64,000 bases of DNA from JACCXM01 sp046328335 (GCA_046328335.1 JAXLWU010000009.1:62001-126000); one strand, 5' to 3'. Counted from the stretch's first letter, positions 25,508-34,815 are shown. Program-made: numbers and translations. Notes: a model not told the origin generated them from the letters alone.

Positions 25508-27556
25508 ATGGCGTTCCGCGCGGGCGTCGACATCGGCGGCACATTCACCGATCTGGTTCTCATCGACGATGAGGGCGCTATCCGGGTCGATAAGGTCCCT
25601 TCCACCCCGCCCAATTTTGCGCGAGGGGTGATGGATGGGCTGGCCAAAACGGAAGTGTCAGTCCCGGATCTCGCCTACTTCTGTCACGGCACCACCGCGG
25701 CGACCAACGCCATCATCGAGAAGAAGGGGGCGGCGACCGGACTCATCACCACCGCCGGGTTCCGGGACGTGCTGGAGATCCGGCGCGCCGACCGGGGTAG
25801 TCTCTACGACTACTGGTGGCGGCCCCCGGCCCCGCTGGTGCCGCGGGAACTGCGGCGTGAGGTCCGTGAGCGAATCGCCTTCGACGGCAAGGTGCTGGAG
25901 CCACTACAAGAAGAGGATGTGACGCGGGCCGTGGCGTTCCTGCGCGGCCGCGGCATCGAAGCGATCGCGATCTGTTTCCTCAACTCGTTCACCAATCCCG
26001 ACCACGAATTGCGGACAAAAGAACTGGTCCAGGCGCAATGGCCCGAGGTGTTCGTCTGCACCTCGGCCGAGGTCCTGCCCGAACTGCTGGAGTTCGAACG
26101 GACGAGTACCACAGTCGCCAACGCCTATGTCGGCCCCGTGATCAGTCGCTATCTGGCCGATCTCGAAGAGCGCATGCGCGGCGCCGGTTTTCGCAGCGAT
26201 GTCTTCATCATGGGCTCCTCCGGGGGCATGATGACCAGTCAGCAGGCGGCCGTCCTCCCGGTCGCCACCGCCGTGTCCGGGCTCGCGGCCGGGGTGATGG
26301 CGGGGGCGACCATCGCCGAGCAAGCCGGCATCGACAACCTGATCACCCTCGATGTCGGTGGCACGAGCAGCGACATCGCGCTCATCCACAACCACGTTCC
26401 CCGCATGAGCACCGAGTGGTTGATCGAGTTCGGGGTGCCGATCAGGCTGCCTGCCGTCGATGTCCACACCCTGGGCGCGGGTGGCGGCTCCATCGCCTGG
26501 ATCGATCGCGGCGGTCTCCTCCAGGTCGGACCCCACAGCGCCGGCGCGCTTCCGGGTCCCGTCTGCTACGGCAAGGGTGGGACCGAACCGACTACGACCG
26601 ACGCCCAACTGGTGCTGGGCAGGCTCAACGTCGATCTCTGGCGTGAGCGCTACGGGTGGGACCTCGATCGCGAGGCGGCCGAGCGTGCCCTCCAGGAACG
26701 GATTGCCGGGCCGCTCGGTCTCTCCCTGGTCGACGCCGCTGACGCCGTCCTGCGCGTGACAGTCAACAACCTGGTGCAGGGCATTCGCCTGGTTTCGATC
26801 GAACGCGGCTACGACCCCCGCACCTTTGCCCTCTGCCCCTTCGGCGGGGCGGGGCCGATGTATGCGGTCGACATCGCGCGGGAACTATCGATTCCGGAAC
26901 TGGTGATTCCCCTCCACCCCGGCGTCACCTCTGCCCTCGGCTTGCTTCAGGTCGACCTGAAGCACGATCTGATGCGCTCGGCGCTGATGGTTGAGGGTGC
27001 CATCGACTTATCCCGGCTGGAGGCGCTCTACGCCGACCTGGAGCAGGAAGCCGGTGAATTGCTCGACCACGCCAACGTTTCTGCCACCAAACGGCGCCTG
27101 ATGCGCTCCGCCGATGTCCGCTACTTCGGTCAGAGCAAGTACATCACCGTGCCGGTAGAGAACGGTCCCGTCGATGCGGCGTTGGTGGCCAGAATGCTCG
27201 AAACCTTCTCCCGAGAGCACGAGCGCGAGTACGGCTACACCATGCCACCCCACAACGCCCGCGTCGAAATCGCCAATGTGCGCTTGGCCGCGGTCGGCGC
27301 CGTGGACCGGCCGCGCATCGCCGTTGCATCGCCGCAGGGTCACGACGCCGCGCCGCGGAGCGAGCGCAGCGTTCACTTCAGCGGCCACGACTATCTCCCC
27401 ACGCCGATCTACTGGCGTGACGACCTACCTGGGGGACAGGTGATCGTCGGCCCGGCGATCGTCGAGCAGCTCGATTCGACGACGGTGCTCCCGCCAGGCT
27501 GGCAGGCAATGCTTGACAACGTCGGCAACTTGCGGCTGCGTGCCGTGGAGGCGTAA
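25508..27556 (+). CDS. hyuA: Hydantoinase/oxoprolinase A-type subunit
   Basis: A 682-residue HyuA-type protein. The N-terminal ATP-binding VDIGGTFTDLVLID, then HGTTAATNAIIEKKG near residue 60, the actin-like LDVGGTSSDIALI near 282, and GAGGGSIAWIDRGG are all typical. These proteins pair with HyuB to hydrolyse cyclic amides (N-methylhydantoin, 5-oxoproline) or to carboxylate ketones, using ATP. The ATG at 25508 follows GGAG. It lies between the creatinase-like gene and hyuB with gaps of 27 and 9 bases. Hydrolase versus carboxylase cannot be separated from sequence alone. Confidence 0.95.
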   Translation: MAFRAGVDIGGTFTDLVLIDDEGAIRVDKVPSTPPNFARGVMDGLAKTEVSVPDLAYFCHGTTAATNAIIEKKGAATGLITTAGFRDVLEIRRADRGSLYDYWWRPPAPLVPRELRREVRERIAFDGKVLEPLQEEDVTRAVAFLRGRGIEAIAICFLNSFTNPDHELRTKELVQAQWPEVFVCTSAEVLPELLEFERTSTTVANAYVGPVISRYLADLEERMRGAGFRSDVFIMGSSGGMMTSQQAAVLPVATAVSGLAAGVMAGATIAEQAGIDNLITLDVGGTSSDIALIHNHVPRMSTEWLIEFGVPIRLPAVDVHTLGAGGGSIAWIDRGGLLQVGPHSAGALPGPVCYGKGGTEPTTTDAQLVLGRLNVDLWRERYGWDLDREAAERALQERIAGPLGLSLVDAADAVLRVTVNNLVQGIRLVSIERGYDPRTFALCPFGGAGPMYAVDIARELSIPELVIPLHPGVTSALGLLQVDLKHDLMRSALMVEGAIDLSRLEALYADLEQEAGELLDHANVSATKRRLMRSADVRYFGQSKYITVPVENGPVDAALVARMLETFSREHEREYGYTMPPHNARVEIANVRLAAVGAVDRPRIAVASPQGHDAAPRSERSVHFSGHDYLPTPIYWRDDLPGGQVIVGPAIVEQLDSTTVLPPGWQAMLDNVGNLRLRAVEA

Positions 27557-27565
27557 GGGAGTCCC

Positions 27566-29323
27566 ATGGCACTCGATCCCACCACGTTCGCCATTCTGCG
27601 CAGTTCCTTTGTCACCGTCGCCAACGAAATGGGGCTCACCCTTGGCAAGGTGGCCTATTCGCCGGTGATCACCGAGGGCCGCGACTTTGCCGGCGCGGTT
27701 TATGACGCGTCCGGGCACCTGGTGGCCTGCGGCGAGCACGACCTGACCGGGCTCCTCGGCACCATGGAGCCGACGATCCAGTTCATCTTCGCGTGGCTCG
27801 GCAAGGAGAATCTGCACGAGGGCGACGTCGTCTTCGTCAACTCGCCCCATGAGGCGGGCAGCCATCTCAACGACATCCGCGGCGTGCGCCCGGTTTTCTG
27901 GGAAGGTCAACTCGTGGCCTTTGTCGCCGATGTCGGTCACTGGACTGATATCGGTGGTCCAGTGCCGGGCTCGATCAATCCGCTCGCCCGCGACAGTTTC
28001 GGCGAAGGGCTGCGCGTCACGCCGGTGAAGGTGGTCGAGGGCGGCCGCATGCGCGATGACGTCATCCGCATGATCCTCGGCAACCTGCGCCTCCCGTACG
28101 AGACGAACGGCGATATCTACGCCCAGATCAAGGCGCTGGAACTGGGCGAGCGGCGCCTGCACGACATCCTGTCCCGCTACGGGGCGGAGACCGTCACCGC
28201 GGCCTTCGCCGAAATGAAGACCCATGCGGCGGAAATCTTCCGGAGTCATCTCCGCGAGATTCCCGACGGGGTCGCCGAGTTCACCGACTATATCGATATC
28301 GACCCGCTCGATCTTGCCGCCGGGCCGGTGAGGATTCACCTCCGCCTGACCAAGAGCGGCGAACGGCTGATCTTCGATTTCAGTGAGACTGCCCCGGCGC
28401 CGAAAGGGGGCGTCGGCGCGCCGCGGCCGCTGACCTGCTCCGGCGTCTATGTCCCGATCCTGAATCTCTTCCCCGACGTCCCCTTCAATCACGGGTTCAT
28501 CGAACTCTGCGAGGTGGTGACAAAACCGGGCACCGCGGTCCATGTCGAATTTCCAACGCCGGTCTCCGGCGCGGCCGCGGGGGGCTTCGAAAAGGTCATC
28601 GCCTGCACGCTCGGCGCCGTCGGCCAACTGCTCCCCAACAAGCAGGTCGGCTCGACCTATAACCTGATCAACGTCACCCTGGGTGGGATCGACCCCCGGC
28701 TCGACAAACCGTACGTCATGTACATGTGGAACGAAGGCGGGTTCGGCGGCGGTCCGAACATGGACGGCGGCGACGCGCCGACGATGGCCATGTTCGCCAC
28801 CGGCTCGCGCAATCAGCCGGTCGAGGTTCACGAGCGATTCTTCCCGGTCACCTACACCGAGTTGACCATGAGCCAGGACAGCGCGGGTGACGGGCGGTGG
28901 CGGGGATGTCCCGGCATCCGGCACAGCTACCGGCTGCAGTATGGCGACGGTGTGATCGGCGTCTTTGGCGACCGGGGCCAGCACGCGCCCTGGGGAGTCC
29001 GGGGCGGACACACCGCCGCGCCGCAGACGGTCTACATCAACCGGGGTACGCCGCGGGAACAGGTTCTCGGCATGTTTGTCTCGGACATCCCGGTCCACAC
29101 CGGGGACATCGTCGAAGTCTGGTCAGCCGGCGGCGGCGGCTACGGCGACCCCCGTAAACGGGAGCCGGAGCGAGTGCTGGCGGACGTCCAGAGCGGGCTT
29201 CTTTCACCTGAGCGCGCGAAGGAGGTGTACGGAGTCGTTGTGCGAAACGTGGACCCAGTGCTCGAACGGTATGAAATCGATCACGACGCCACCAACGCGG
29301 CGCGGGCGCAAGCCTCCGCGTGA
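27566..29323 (+). CDS. hyuB: Hydantoinase/oxoprolinase B-type subunit
   Basis: A 585-residue HyuB-type protein, close to the usual family length. It starts LDPTTFAILRSSFVTVANEM, with the typical metal-region EHDLTGLLGTMEP, NSPHEAGSHLND, and C-terminal GQHAPWGVRGGHTAAP. HyuB carries the second half of the ATP-dependent hydantoinase/oxoprolinase active site. ATG 27566 is five bases after AGGGAG. With hyuA it forms a translationally close pair, followed by a complete polyamine-type importer that may bring in the substrate. Confidence 0.95.
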   Translation: MALDPTTFAILRSSFVTVANEMGLTLGKVAYSPVITEGRDFAGAVYDASGHLVACGEHDLTGLLGTMEPTIQFIFAWLGKENLHEGDVVFVNSPHEAGSHLNDIRGVRPVFWEGQLVAFVADVGHWTDIGGPVPGSINPLARDSFGEGLRVTPVKVVEGGRMRDDVIRMILGNLRLPYETNGDIYAQIKALELGERRLHDILSRYGAETVTAAFAEMKTHAAEIFRSHLREIPDGVAEFTDYIDIDPLDLAAGPVRIHLRLTKSGERLIFDFSETAPAPKGGVGAPRPLTCSGVYVPILNLFPDVPFNHGFIELCEVVTKPGTAVHVEFPTPVSGAAAGGFEKVIACTLGAVGQLLPNKQVGSTYNLINVTLGGIDPRLDKPYVMYMWNEGGFGGGPNMDGGDAPTMAMFATGSRNQPVEVHERFFPVTYTELTMSQDSAGDGRWRGCPGIRHSYRLQYGDGVIGVFGDRGQHAPWGVRGGHTAAPQTVYINRGTPREQVLGMFVSDIPVHTGDIVEVWSAGGGGYGDPRKREPERVLADVQSGLLSPERAKEVYGVVVRNVDPVLERYEIDHDATNAARAQASA

Positions 29324-29408
29324 CGGCACCGCGTGACCTCGCCGCGATTGGCGGTCGGGATCCCATGCATGGTGAACGCGAGTTCGCAAGACCAGGAGAG
29401 GGGACCAG

Positions 29409-30521
29409 ATGAACACCGTACTGACGACCAGCCGCTTCAATCGCCGCCGCGCGCTCCAACTCGCGGGTGCGGCCGGGTTGGCGGCCAGCCTGCCGCTGGC
29501 GGTCGCGCCGCGCTCACGCGCTCAGGACAAGAGCCTCACCTTTCTCACCTACGCGGTCTATTCAGACCCGCGGCTGGTGGGCAAGTTCACGGAGCAGACC
29601 GGGGTGGCCATCGTGCCCGAGAACTTCGGCGAACTCGATGAGATGGTGACCAAACTCCGCGCCCGCGAAAGCGAGGGATTCGATATCGTCTCCGTCGCCA
29701 GCAACCTCACCAAGCAACTCTTCAGCGAAGGGTTGCTGATGCCGATCGATACCTCCCGCATCGCGAACTGGAAGAATCTCAACCCGGCGTTCGGCGCCGC
29801 TGGCTATGTCCAGACTGGCAAGGAAGGAGAGGTCATCGGCGTCCCCACCGTCTGGGGACCGGAGGGTCTGATCTACCGCACCGATCTGGTCAGCGAACCG
29901 GTCGATTCCTGGTCGGTGCTCTGGAACGAGGCGTACAAGGGTCAACTCTCGGCGATCGACTACGGCTACGAGATGATCCTCATCGCCGCCCTCTATCTCG
30001 GGTATCAAGATGCGCTCAAGGCCGATCCGATCGTCTTCACCGACGAGCAATTCGCCGCTATCAAGCAGGCCCTGATCGATCAGAAGCAACTCCTCAACCG
30101 CTATTGGTCGGATGCGTCCGAGGCCGAGGCGGGTCTGGCCAGCGGCGAGACGGTGGCGACCATCGGCCGGATTCTCTTCCAGGTCGATCTCGAGAAGGAA
30201 GGGATTCCGGTGCAACTCGTCTCCCCGAAGGAGGGAACGCAGGGCTGGTCGACGAGCACCTGCGTCGCCGCCAAGACGAAGGACGTCGATGCCGCCTATG
30301 AGTTCCTCAACTACGTTATCAGCCCCGATTACGGTCTTCCGCTCGCCGATGTGATGGGCTACCCGTCGTCCTCCAGCGAAGTCCTCGACTCCCTGCCGGA
30401 AGAGGTCCGCGCCCGGATGACCTTCAACGATCCGAACATCATCGAGTCGATGATCTGGTGGCAGGCCGCTGGCGACGAGCAGCGCTGGAACGATCTCTGG
30501 AACGAGGTCAAGGCGTCCTAG
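29409..30521 (+). CDS. Tat-exported polyamine-type ABC substrate-binding protein (PotD-like)
   Basis: A 370-residue periplasmic-type binding protein of the spermidine/putrescine (PotD) class. The Tat signal is NRRRALQLAGAAGLAASLPL, with a likely cleavage after SRAQ. Family features are LTFLTYAVYSDPRLVGKFTE, VPTVWGPEGLIYRTD and the C-terminal ISPDYGLPLADVMGYPSSSS. ATG 29409 follows GGAGAGGGG. The following 130 bases hold strong hairpins before the first permease. The family transports amines, opines and related solutes; the ligand here is unknown. Confidence 0.92.
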   Translation: MNTVLTTSRFNRRRALQLAGAAGLAASLPLAVAPRSRAQDKSLTFLTYAVYSDPRLVGKFTEQTGVAIVPENFGELDEMVTKLRARESEGFDIVSVASNLTKQLFSEGLLMPIDTSRIANWKNLNPAFGAAGYVQTGKEGEVIGVPTVWGPEGLIYRTDLVSEPVDSWSVLWNEAYKGQLSAIDYGYEMILIAALYLGYQDALKADPIVFTDEQFAAIKQALIDQKQLLNRYWSDASEAEAGLASGETVATIGRILFQVDLEKEGIPVQLVSPKEGTQGWSTSTCVAAKTKDVDAAYEFLNYVISPDYGLPLADVMGYPSSSSEVLDSLPEEVRARMTFNDPNIIESMIWWQAAGDEQRWNDLWNEVKAS

Positions 30522-30572
30522 TGCGCACCCCGGAGATCATGCCCCTCACCGCCCACCCAAGAGCACGTAGGA

Positions 30573-30660
30573 GCACGGCATGCCGTGCCCACGTCCGGCG
30601 CAACGCTGTTGCCGGACGTCAGCGCGCTGAACTGGGTGCCGGGCACGGGATGCCGTGCCC
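30573..30660. repeat. Cluster of three palindromic hairpins (repeat family A)
   Basis: GCACGGCATGCCGTGC is a perfect palindrome at 30573-30588. ACGTCCGGC/GCCGGACGT forms a 9-bp stem at 30591-30599 and 30611-30619. GGGCACGG...CCGTGCCC lies at 30641-30660 with one mismatch. The first and third belong to a dispersed family with a perfect 20-base copy at 61002-61021. Sited between binding protein and permease, the cluster could limit readthrough or stabilise the upstream mRNA. Confidence 0.7.
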
Positions 30661-30708
30661 CTGCCGCGCCATAAGCGTCAGTCCCGCAAGAGTGCTCGGG
30701 CGGCGACG

Positions 30709-31572
30709 GTGATAGCACCTTTACGGCGGTGGGGCCGGGCGCTCGCCCTGGCCCCCACTGCCCTCTGGTATCTCGTCTTCTTTCTCGTACCACTCCTGCT
30801 GATGGTGCGCTATAGCTTCGCGTTCACCACGGATAGCCGGCTGGAGTTCGTCTGGACGCTCGACAACTACCGCAGCGTCCTGACTGACCCCCTCTACCGC
30901 ACACTGCTCTGGAAGAGTCTCCGCCTGGCCGCGACGGTGACCGCGATCACGCTCCTCATCGGCTACCCCGCGGCCTGGGCGCTGGCCCGCGCCTCGGACC
31001 GCCATAAGGCGCAACTCCTGGCACTGCTGATCGTGCCCTGGTGGGCCAGTTACATCGTGCGGGTTTTCGGCATGCGCATGGGGTTCGGCAACGGCGGCAT
31101 CATCAACGCCACCCTGAAGTGGCTGGGCGTCATCGACCACCCAATACTGCTTTTCGGCTACAACTTCTTCGCGATCGCGGTCACTGAAGCGAATCTGTAT
31201 CTGCCGCTGATGATCATTCCGATTTACATGTCCGTCGAGCGAATGGACATGTCCGTGGTGCAAGCGGCGGCCAGTCTCGGCGCCCGCCCGATCCGAACGT
31301 TCTTCAAGGTCATCCTGCCCCTCTCCCTCCCCGGCATCCTCACCGGATGCATCTTCGTCTTCCTGCCGGTGACTGGGACGTTCGTCGTGCCGGCTCTCGT
31401 TGGCGGACCGAACGACATCATGTACGGCAACGTGATCAATTCTCAGTTTGGCGAGTCGTACAACTGGCCGCTAGGTGCGGCGCTGGCGATCGTGTTGCTC
31501 ATCGTGCTTGTCGCGCTCCTGCGCTTCCTCACCGGCATCGCCAGACGCGCCTCCGGCGGGATCGCCTCGTGA
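30709..31572 (+). CDS. Polyamine-type ABC importer permease (PotB-like)
   Basis: A permease of the PotB class, about 287 residues from GTG 30709. The first membrane helix is APTALWYLVFFLVPLLLMV. The loop WWASYIVRVFGMRMGFGNGG and coupling region MDMSVVQAAASLGARPIRTF are typical. A longer frame from GTG 30655 is possible, but that codon lies inside a dispersed palindromic repeat, so the shorter form is preferred. The stop overlaps the next start (GTGA). Part of a complete binding protein-permease-permease-ATPase set. Confidence 0.9.
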   Translation: MIAPLRRWGRALALAPTALWYLVFFLVPLLLMVRYSFAFTTDSRLEFVWTLDNYRSVLTDPLYRTLLWKSLRLAATVTAITLLIGYPAAWALARASDRHKAQLLALLIVPWWASYIVRVFGMRMGFGNGGIINATLKWLGVIDHPILLFGYNFFAIAVTEANLYLPLMIIPIYMSVERMDMSVVQAAASLGARPIRTFFKVILPLSLPGILTGCIFVFLPVTGTFVVPALVGGPNDIMYGNVINSQFGESYNWPLGAALAIVLLIVLVALLRFLTGIARRASGGIAS

Positions 31573-32453
31573 GTACCGTTGCACGCATCATCGAACCCTT
31601 GCGGGTCGGCTACCTCGCGCTGACCTACCTGTTCCTGTTTGCCCCGAGCATCGTGGTGGTCATCTTCTCGTTCAACGAATCGCGGTTCTTCAGTCTTCCC
31701 ATGAAGGGGTTCACGACCGATTGGTACCGGGAGATGATGACCAGGCAACCCCTCTTCGATGCCACCCGCAACTCCTTCTCGGTCGCGATCCTGACTGTCA
31801 TCTGTTCGACCCTGCTCGGCGGATTGGCCGGGGTGATCCTGGCCCGCTGGCGTCAGAACTCCGGCTGGCGCACGGTGGCGACGAGCGTCATTCCCATGCC
31901 GCTCCTCCTCCCCGGTCTCATCTGGGGCATCGCCTTGTTGATCCTCTTCTCCCGGTTGGACACCCCGCTCTCGATCGTCACCGTGCTCATCGCGCATGTC
32001 CTGCTAACGCTGCCACTGGTGGTCCTGACCGTCTCGACCCGGATGCAGACGCTCGATCCGCGTATCGAGGAAGCGGCGATGTCGCTCGGCGCCACCTACC
32101 CCGAGACGCTCTATCGCGTGGTCCTGCCGCACGTCGCCCCGGCGCTCCTGTCCTCGGCGCTGATGGCGTTCACCATCTCGTTCAATGAATTCGTGCTGGC
32201 GTTCTTTCTCACCGGGGGCGGTTTCCAGACCCTCCCGATCTACATCTACTCGCTTATCCGCTGGGAATCGTCGCCGATCATCAATGCCGCCGCGACCGTC
32301 ATGCTGGTGTTCGCCGCCCTGATGGTGTTGCTCATGTACTGGCTGGAAGGGGCCCGCGCGCTGCGCGCCATTGGACGCCGGGATCAGACCCCGCTCAGCG
32401 ATGAAACGGACATGGCCGTCCCGGAGGACGGTCTGAGAACGGCAGTGGGATGA
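31569..32453 (+). CDS. Polyamine-type ABC importer permease (PotC-like)
   Basis: A 294-residue PotC-class permease. It begins with YLALTYLFLFAPSIVVVIFS and FNESRFFSLPMKGFTTDWY, hallmarks of the group. The coupling region is RIEEAAMSLGATYPETLYRV, and FNEFVLAFFLTGGGFQTLPI is near the C-terminus. GTG 31569 overlaps the PotB-like stop, and its own stop overlaps the ATPase start. Confidence 0.93.
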   Translation: MSTVARIIEPLRVGYLALTYLFLFAPSIVVVIFSFNESRFFSLPMKGFTTDWYREMMTRQPLFDATRNSFSVAILTVICSTLLGGLAGVILARWRQNSGWRTVATSVIPMPLLLPGLIWGIALLILFSRLDTPLSIVTVLIAHVLLTLPLVVLTVSTRMQTLDPRIEEAAMSLGATYPETLYRVVLPHVAPALLSSALMAFTISFNEFVLAFFLTGGGFQTLPIYIYSLIRWESSPIINAAATVMLVFAALMVLLMYWLEGARALRAIGRRDQTPLSDETDMAVPEDGLRTAVG

Positions 32454-33544
32454 AGGACGATATCCAGGTTGCGCTGAACGGGGTCACCAAACTGTACGAC
32501 GGGACGGTCGGTGTGCGTGATCTCGATATCCAGGTCCGCAAGGGCGAGTTCTTTTCGCTCCTGGGACCGAGCGGCTGTGGCAAGAGTACGACGCTGCGCC
32601 TGATCGCCGGATTCGAGCAGGCGGACCGCGGAGAGGTGATCATCGCCGGCCGCCAGATGCGCGGGGTGCCTCCCTACTCCCGGAACATCGGGATCGTTTT
32701 CCAGAGTTACGCCCTCTTCCCCCACCTCGACGTCTTTGAAAACGTCGCCTTCGGCCTGCGGACGCGCAAGGTGCCGGACGCGGTGCTGAAGGAGCGCGCG
32801 CGCGCCGCCCTGGCAATGGTCGAACTCGAACCGCTTGCCCGCCGCAAACCGCATCAACTGAGCGGGGGGCAGCAGCAGCGGGTGGCGCTGGCGCGCGCGG
32901 TGGTGATCGAACCGGATGTCCTCCTGCTCGATGAGCCACTTGGGGCATTGGACAAGAAACTGCGCGAGAACATGCAGGTTCGCCTCGTCGAACTCCACCG
33001 ACAACTCGGGATCACGACGATCTACGTCACCCACGATCAGGAAGAGGCGTTGACGATGTCGGATCGGATCGCCGTGATGAGCAGTGAGGCTCATGGCGTC
33101 GTCCAACTCGACACCCCACACACGCTCTATCACCAGCCGCGATCGCTCTTCGTCGCCAACTTCATCGGCACCTCGAATGTCATCCGGGATCGGGTGGCGG
33201 GGACTGATCAGACCCAGGGTCATACGGAACACGGCTTCGCCTTCCTGCTTCGCGATACCAGTCGCTTCGAGCGCGGCGCGCCCGTCTCGCTGACCGTGCG
33301 ACCGGAAAAGACCGTCGTCCACCCCGCTGGAACGACGCTTCCCGTCGGGGTCAATCACCTCGACGGCGTGATCGAGAGCGTGGTGTTTCTCGGAGAATCG
33401 ACCACCTTTCTGGTGCGCGTGGGGACGGAATTGATGCGCGCCAAGCGGTTCATCGATGATGCCGGCGGGCTCGACATCGGCGCTCGGGTCGTGCTGGCCT
33501 GGAAGCCAGCCGACACCAACGCCTTCTCGGAGACCCATTCCTAA
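32450..33544 (+). CDS. Polyamine-type ABC importer ATPase (PotA-like)
   Basis: A 364-residue ATPase. Walker A is GPSGCGKST near residue 38, the Q-loop is VFQSYALFPH, the signature LSGGQQQR is near 138, and Walker B LLLDEPLGALD is near 158; all are canonical. The C-terminal 120 residues form a TOBE-type regulatory domain (SLTVRPEKTVV). ATG 32450 overlaps the PotC-like stop (ATGA). It completes the importer next to hyuAB. Confidence 0.94.
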   Translation: MKDDIQVALNGVTKLYDGTVGVRDLDIQVRKGEFFSLLGPSGCGKSTTLRLIAGFEQADRGEVIIAGRQMRGVPPYSRNIGIVFQSYALFPHLDVFENVAFGLRTRKVPDAVLKERARAALAMVELEPLARRKPHQLSGGQQQRVALARAVVIEPDVLLLDEPLGALDKKLRENMQVRLVELHRQLGITTIYVTHDQEEALTMSDRIAVMSSEAHGVVQLDTPHTLYHQPRSLFVANFIGTSNVIRDRVAGTDQTQGHTEHGFAFLLRDTSRFERGAPVSLTVRPEKTVVHPAGTTLPVGVNHLDGVIESVVFLGESTTFLVRVGTELMRAKRFIDDAGGLDIGARVVLAWKPADTNAFSETHS

Positions 33545-33844
33545 CGTCGGATCATTCGAGCCGATGCCGACGCCGCCGGCAGCGCGTGCCGGGGCCGACC
33601 GCGGGCACGGCCTTCGGCAATGGCGACGACATGGCGCGAACCCGACCTTGATCGCGCCTCCACTCGTCGGTCTCTGGAGCCGCGATCCCCACTTCGATCC
33701 GGCCGTGCCTTTCGTCTTTGCTTCGCTCTGGCCGCGAAGATCGGCGCCACCTGCGCCTTCACCCGGCAGGAGTCGGTACCATGGCAACGCCCCGTCCTCG
33801 TTCGGCGCGAGAACGCAGATGCACCCCACGCTGGGACACCACGC
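33545..33844. other. 300-base gap, no gene seen
   Basis: Between the PotA-like gene and a small unknown gene. The open frame that extends upstream from the small gene has arginine-rich, low-complexity translation unlike real protein here. I see no promoter, hairpin or RNA gene. Confidence 0.4.
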
Positions 33845-34189
33845 ATGATCTATCGGATCCTCACGGGCACTAACCGCGCGTTTTGGGATGAACGGGATGA
33901 GGACCCAATCCGCTTCGCAATGCCGCTCGTCGGCGCCGGCGCGACCCTGGGAGGGACGATGGCGGAACTGCGATTGCCGGCTCCTGATCTCGAGAACCCG
34001 CGTGTCCGCTTCTGGTTCACGGAAGCCGGCTGGAACCGCGTGGGCCGGGCTGTGGTGGCCGAGGGGCGGCAGCGCGGATACGTGATCAAGGTCATCCGGC
34101 GCAAGAATCCGCGACGCTCCCAGATTGTCTACCGGGACGAATTGCAACTTGCGCTCCTGCCGCAAAAAGAAGCAAATCGTCGTCGCTGA
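33845..34189 (+). CDS. Small protein of unknown function
   Basis: A 114-residue basic protein starting MIYRILTGTNRAFW, with WFTEAGWNRVGRAVVAEGRQ in the middle and a C-terminal RKNPRRSQIVYRDELQLALL. Composition and amphipathic spacing look like real protein, and the open frame ends cleanly. ATG 33845 has only a weak GGGA upstream. I do not recognise the family. The charged C-terminus could bind nucleic acid or another protein, but nothing confirms this. Confidence 0.55.
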   Translation: MIYRILTGTNRAFWDERDEDPIRFAMPLVGAGATLGGTMAELRLPAPDLENPRVRFWFTEAGWNRVGRAVVAEGRQRGYVIKVIRRKNPRRSQIVYRDELQLALLPQKEANRRR

Positions 34190-34304
34190 GAAATGATCCG
34201 CCAAGCGGTGGCAGCGGCGCTCAGGACAGCAACTGGGTGCCGCCCGTCATCTCGAATCAGTGGCGACAAGGCTCGCCCCCAAACTACGGTGCCGTGCAGA
34301 GATT

Positions 34305-34390
34305 GTGTCGTTCCGAGCCGCCGCGAGGAATCTCGTCGGTCGTGGTGATCCGCACCAGCGCCGAGGTCCCTCCTGCGGTCGGGACGACAC
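34305..34390. repeat. 86-base inverted-repeat element, copy 1 (family C)
   Basis: The element begins GTGTCGTTCCGA and ends with CTGCGGTCGGGACGACAC; the termini are imperfect inverted repeats of about 28 bases. A second 86-base copy at 62281-62366 has the same ends and an internal GCGAGGAA(T/C)CTCG block but a different centre. A diverged relative is at 45042-45105. No coding capacity is visible. It looks like a miniature inverted-repeat element. Confidence 0.65.
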
Positions 34391-34626
34391 CATACTCCGC
34401 GTGTGACGACACACCTTCTGCACGATTTGTAACTTGAGCCTCCAGTGAAGCGGGCACCGTGTCTTGCATCTGTGGCATGCCAATCAAGCGGGCAGCTGAC
34501 GAAGGTCGTTCGCTTTCACCCAAACGAATGACGCTGAGTGCCCCTCTCCTGTCTGGACCGGATTGGGGGAGATGGCTGAAATCGGCGGTCTTGACCCGTT
34601 AGGGGCGGCACGAACTGAGCCGAAAG

Positions 34627-34735
34627 CCCCTCTCCCATCGCGATGGGAGAGGGGTTGGGGTGAGGGTCAGCGCGGCGAGACCACTATGCCCCCCTTGTCA
34701 GCCGACTCGACCGGAAAGGGGTTGGGGTGAGGGTC
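34627..34735. repeat. Strong palindrome and duplicated GGGGTTGGGGTGAGGG block
   Basis: CCCCTCTCCCATCG followed immediately by CGATGGGAGAGGGG is a perfect 28-base palindrome (34627-34654). AGGGGTTGGGGTGAGGGTC overlaps its end and is repeated at 34717-34735. It lies downstream of the cysteine-rich gene on the - strand and of the small gene on the + strand, so it may serve as a two-way terminator. The remaining bases of the 626-base gap 34190-34815, apart from the family C element, show nothing recognisable. Confidence 0.6.
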
Positions 34736-34815
34736 GGCAAGGCCGCGGGCGCCAACATCCACGATCGGTTCCAGACCAGTTTCCTCCGCACCGGCACCTC
34801 GATATCCGCCTGGAA

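Noticed and set aside
27425..29098. 557-residue open frame on the - strand
   Set aside because: Antisense to hyuB, with no domain motifs; explained by codon bias of hyuB.
32384..34204. 606-residue open frame on the - strand
   Set aside because: It lies antisense to the canonical PotA-like ATPase gene and reads as low-complexity Arg/His/Gly-rich sequence; a GC-rich shadow frame.
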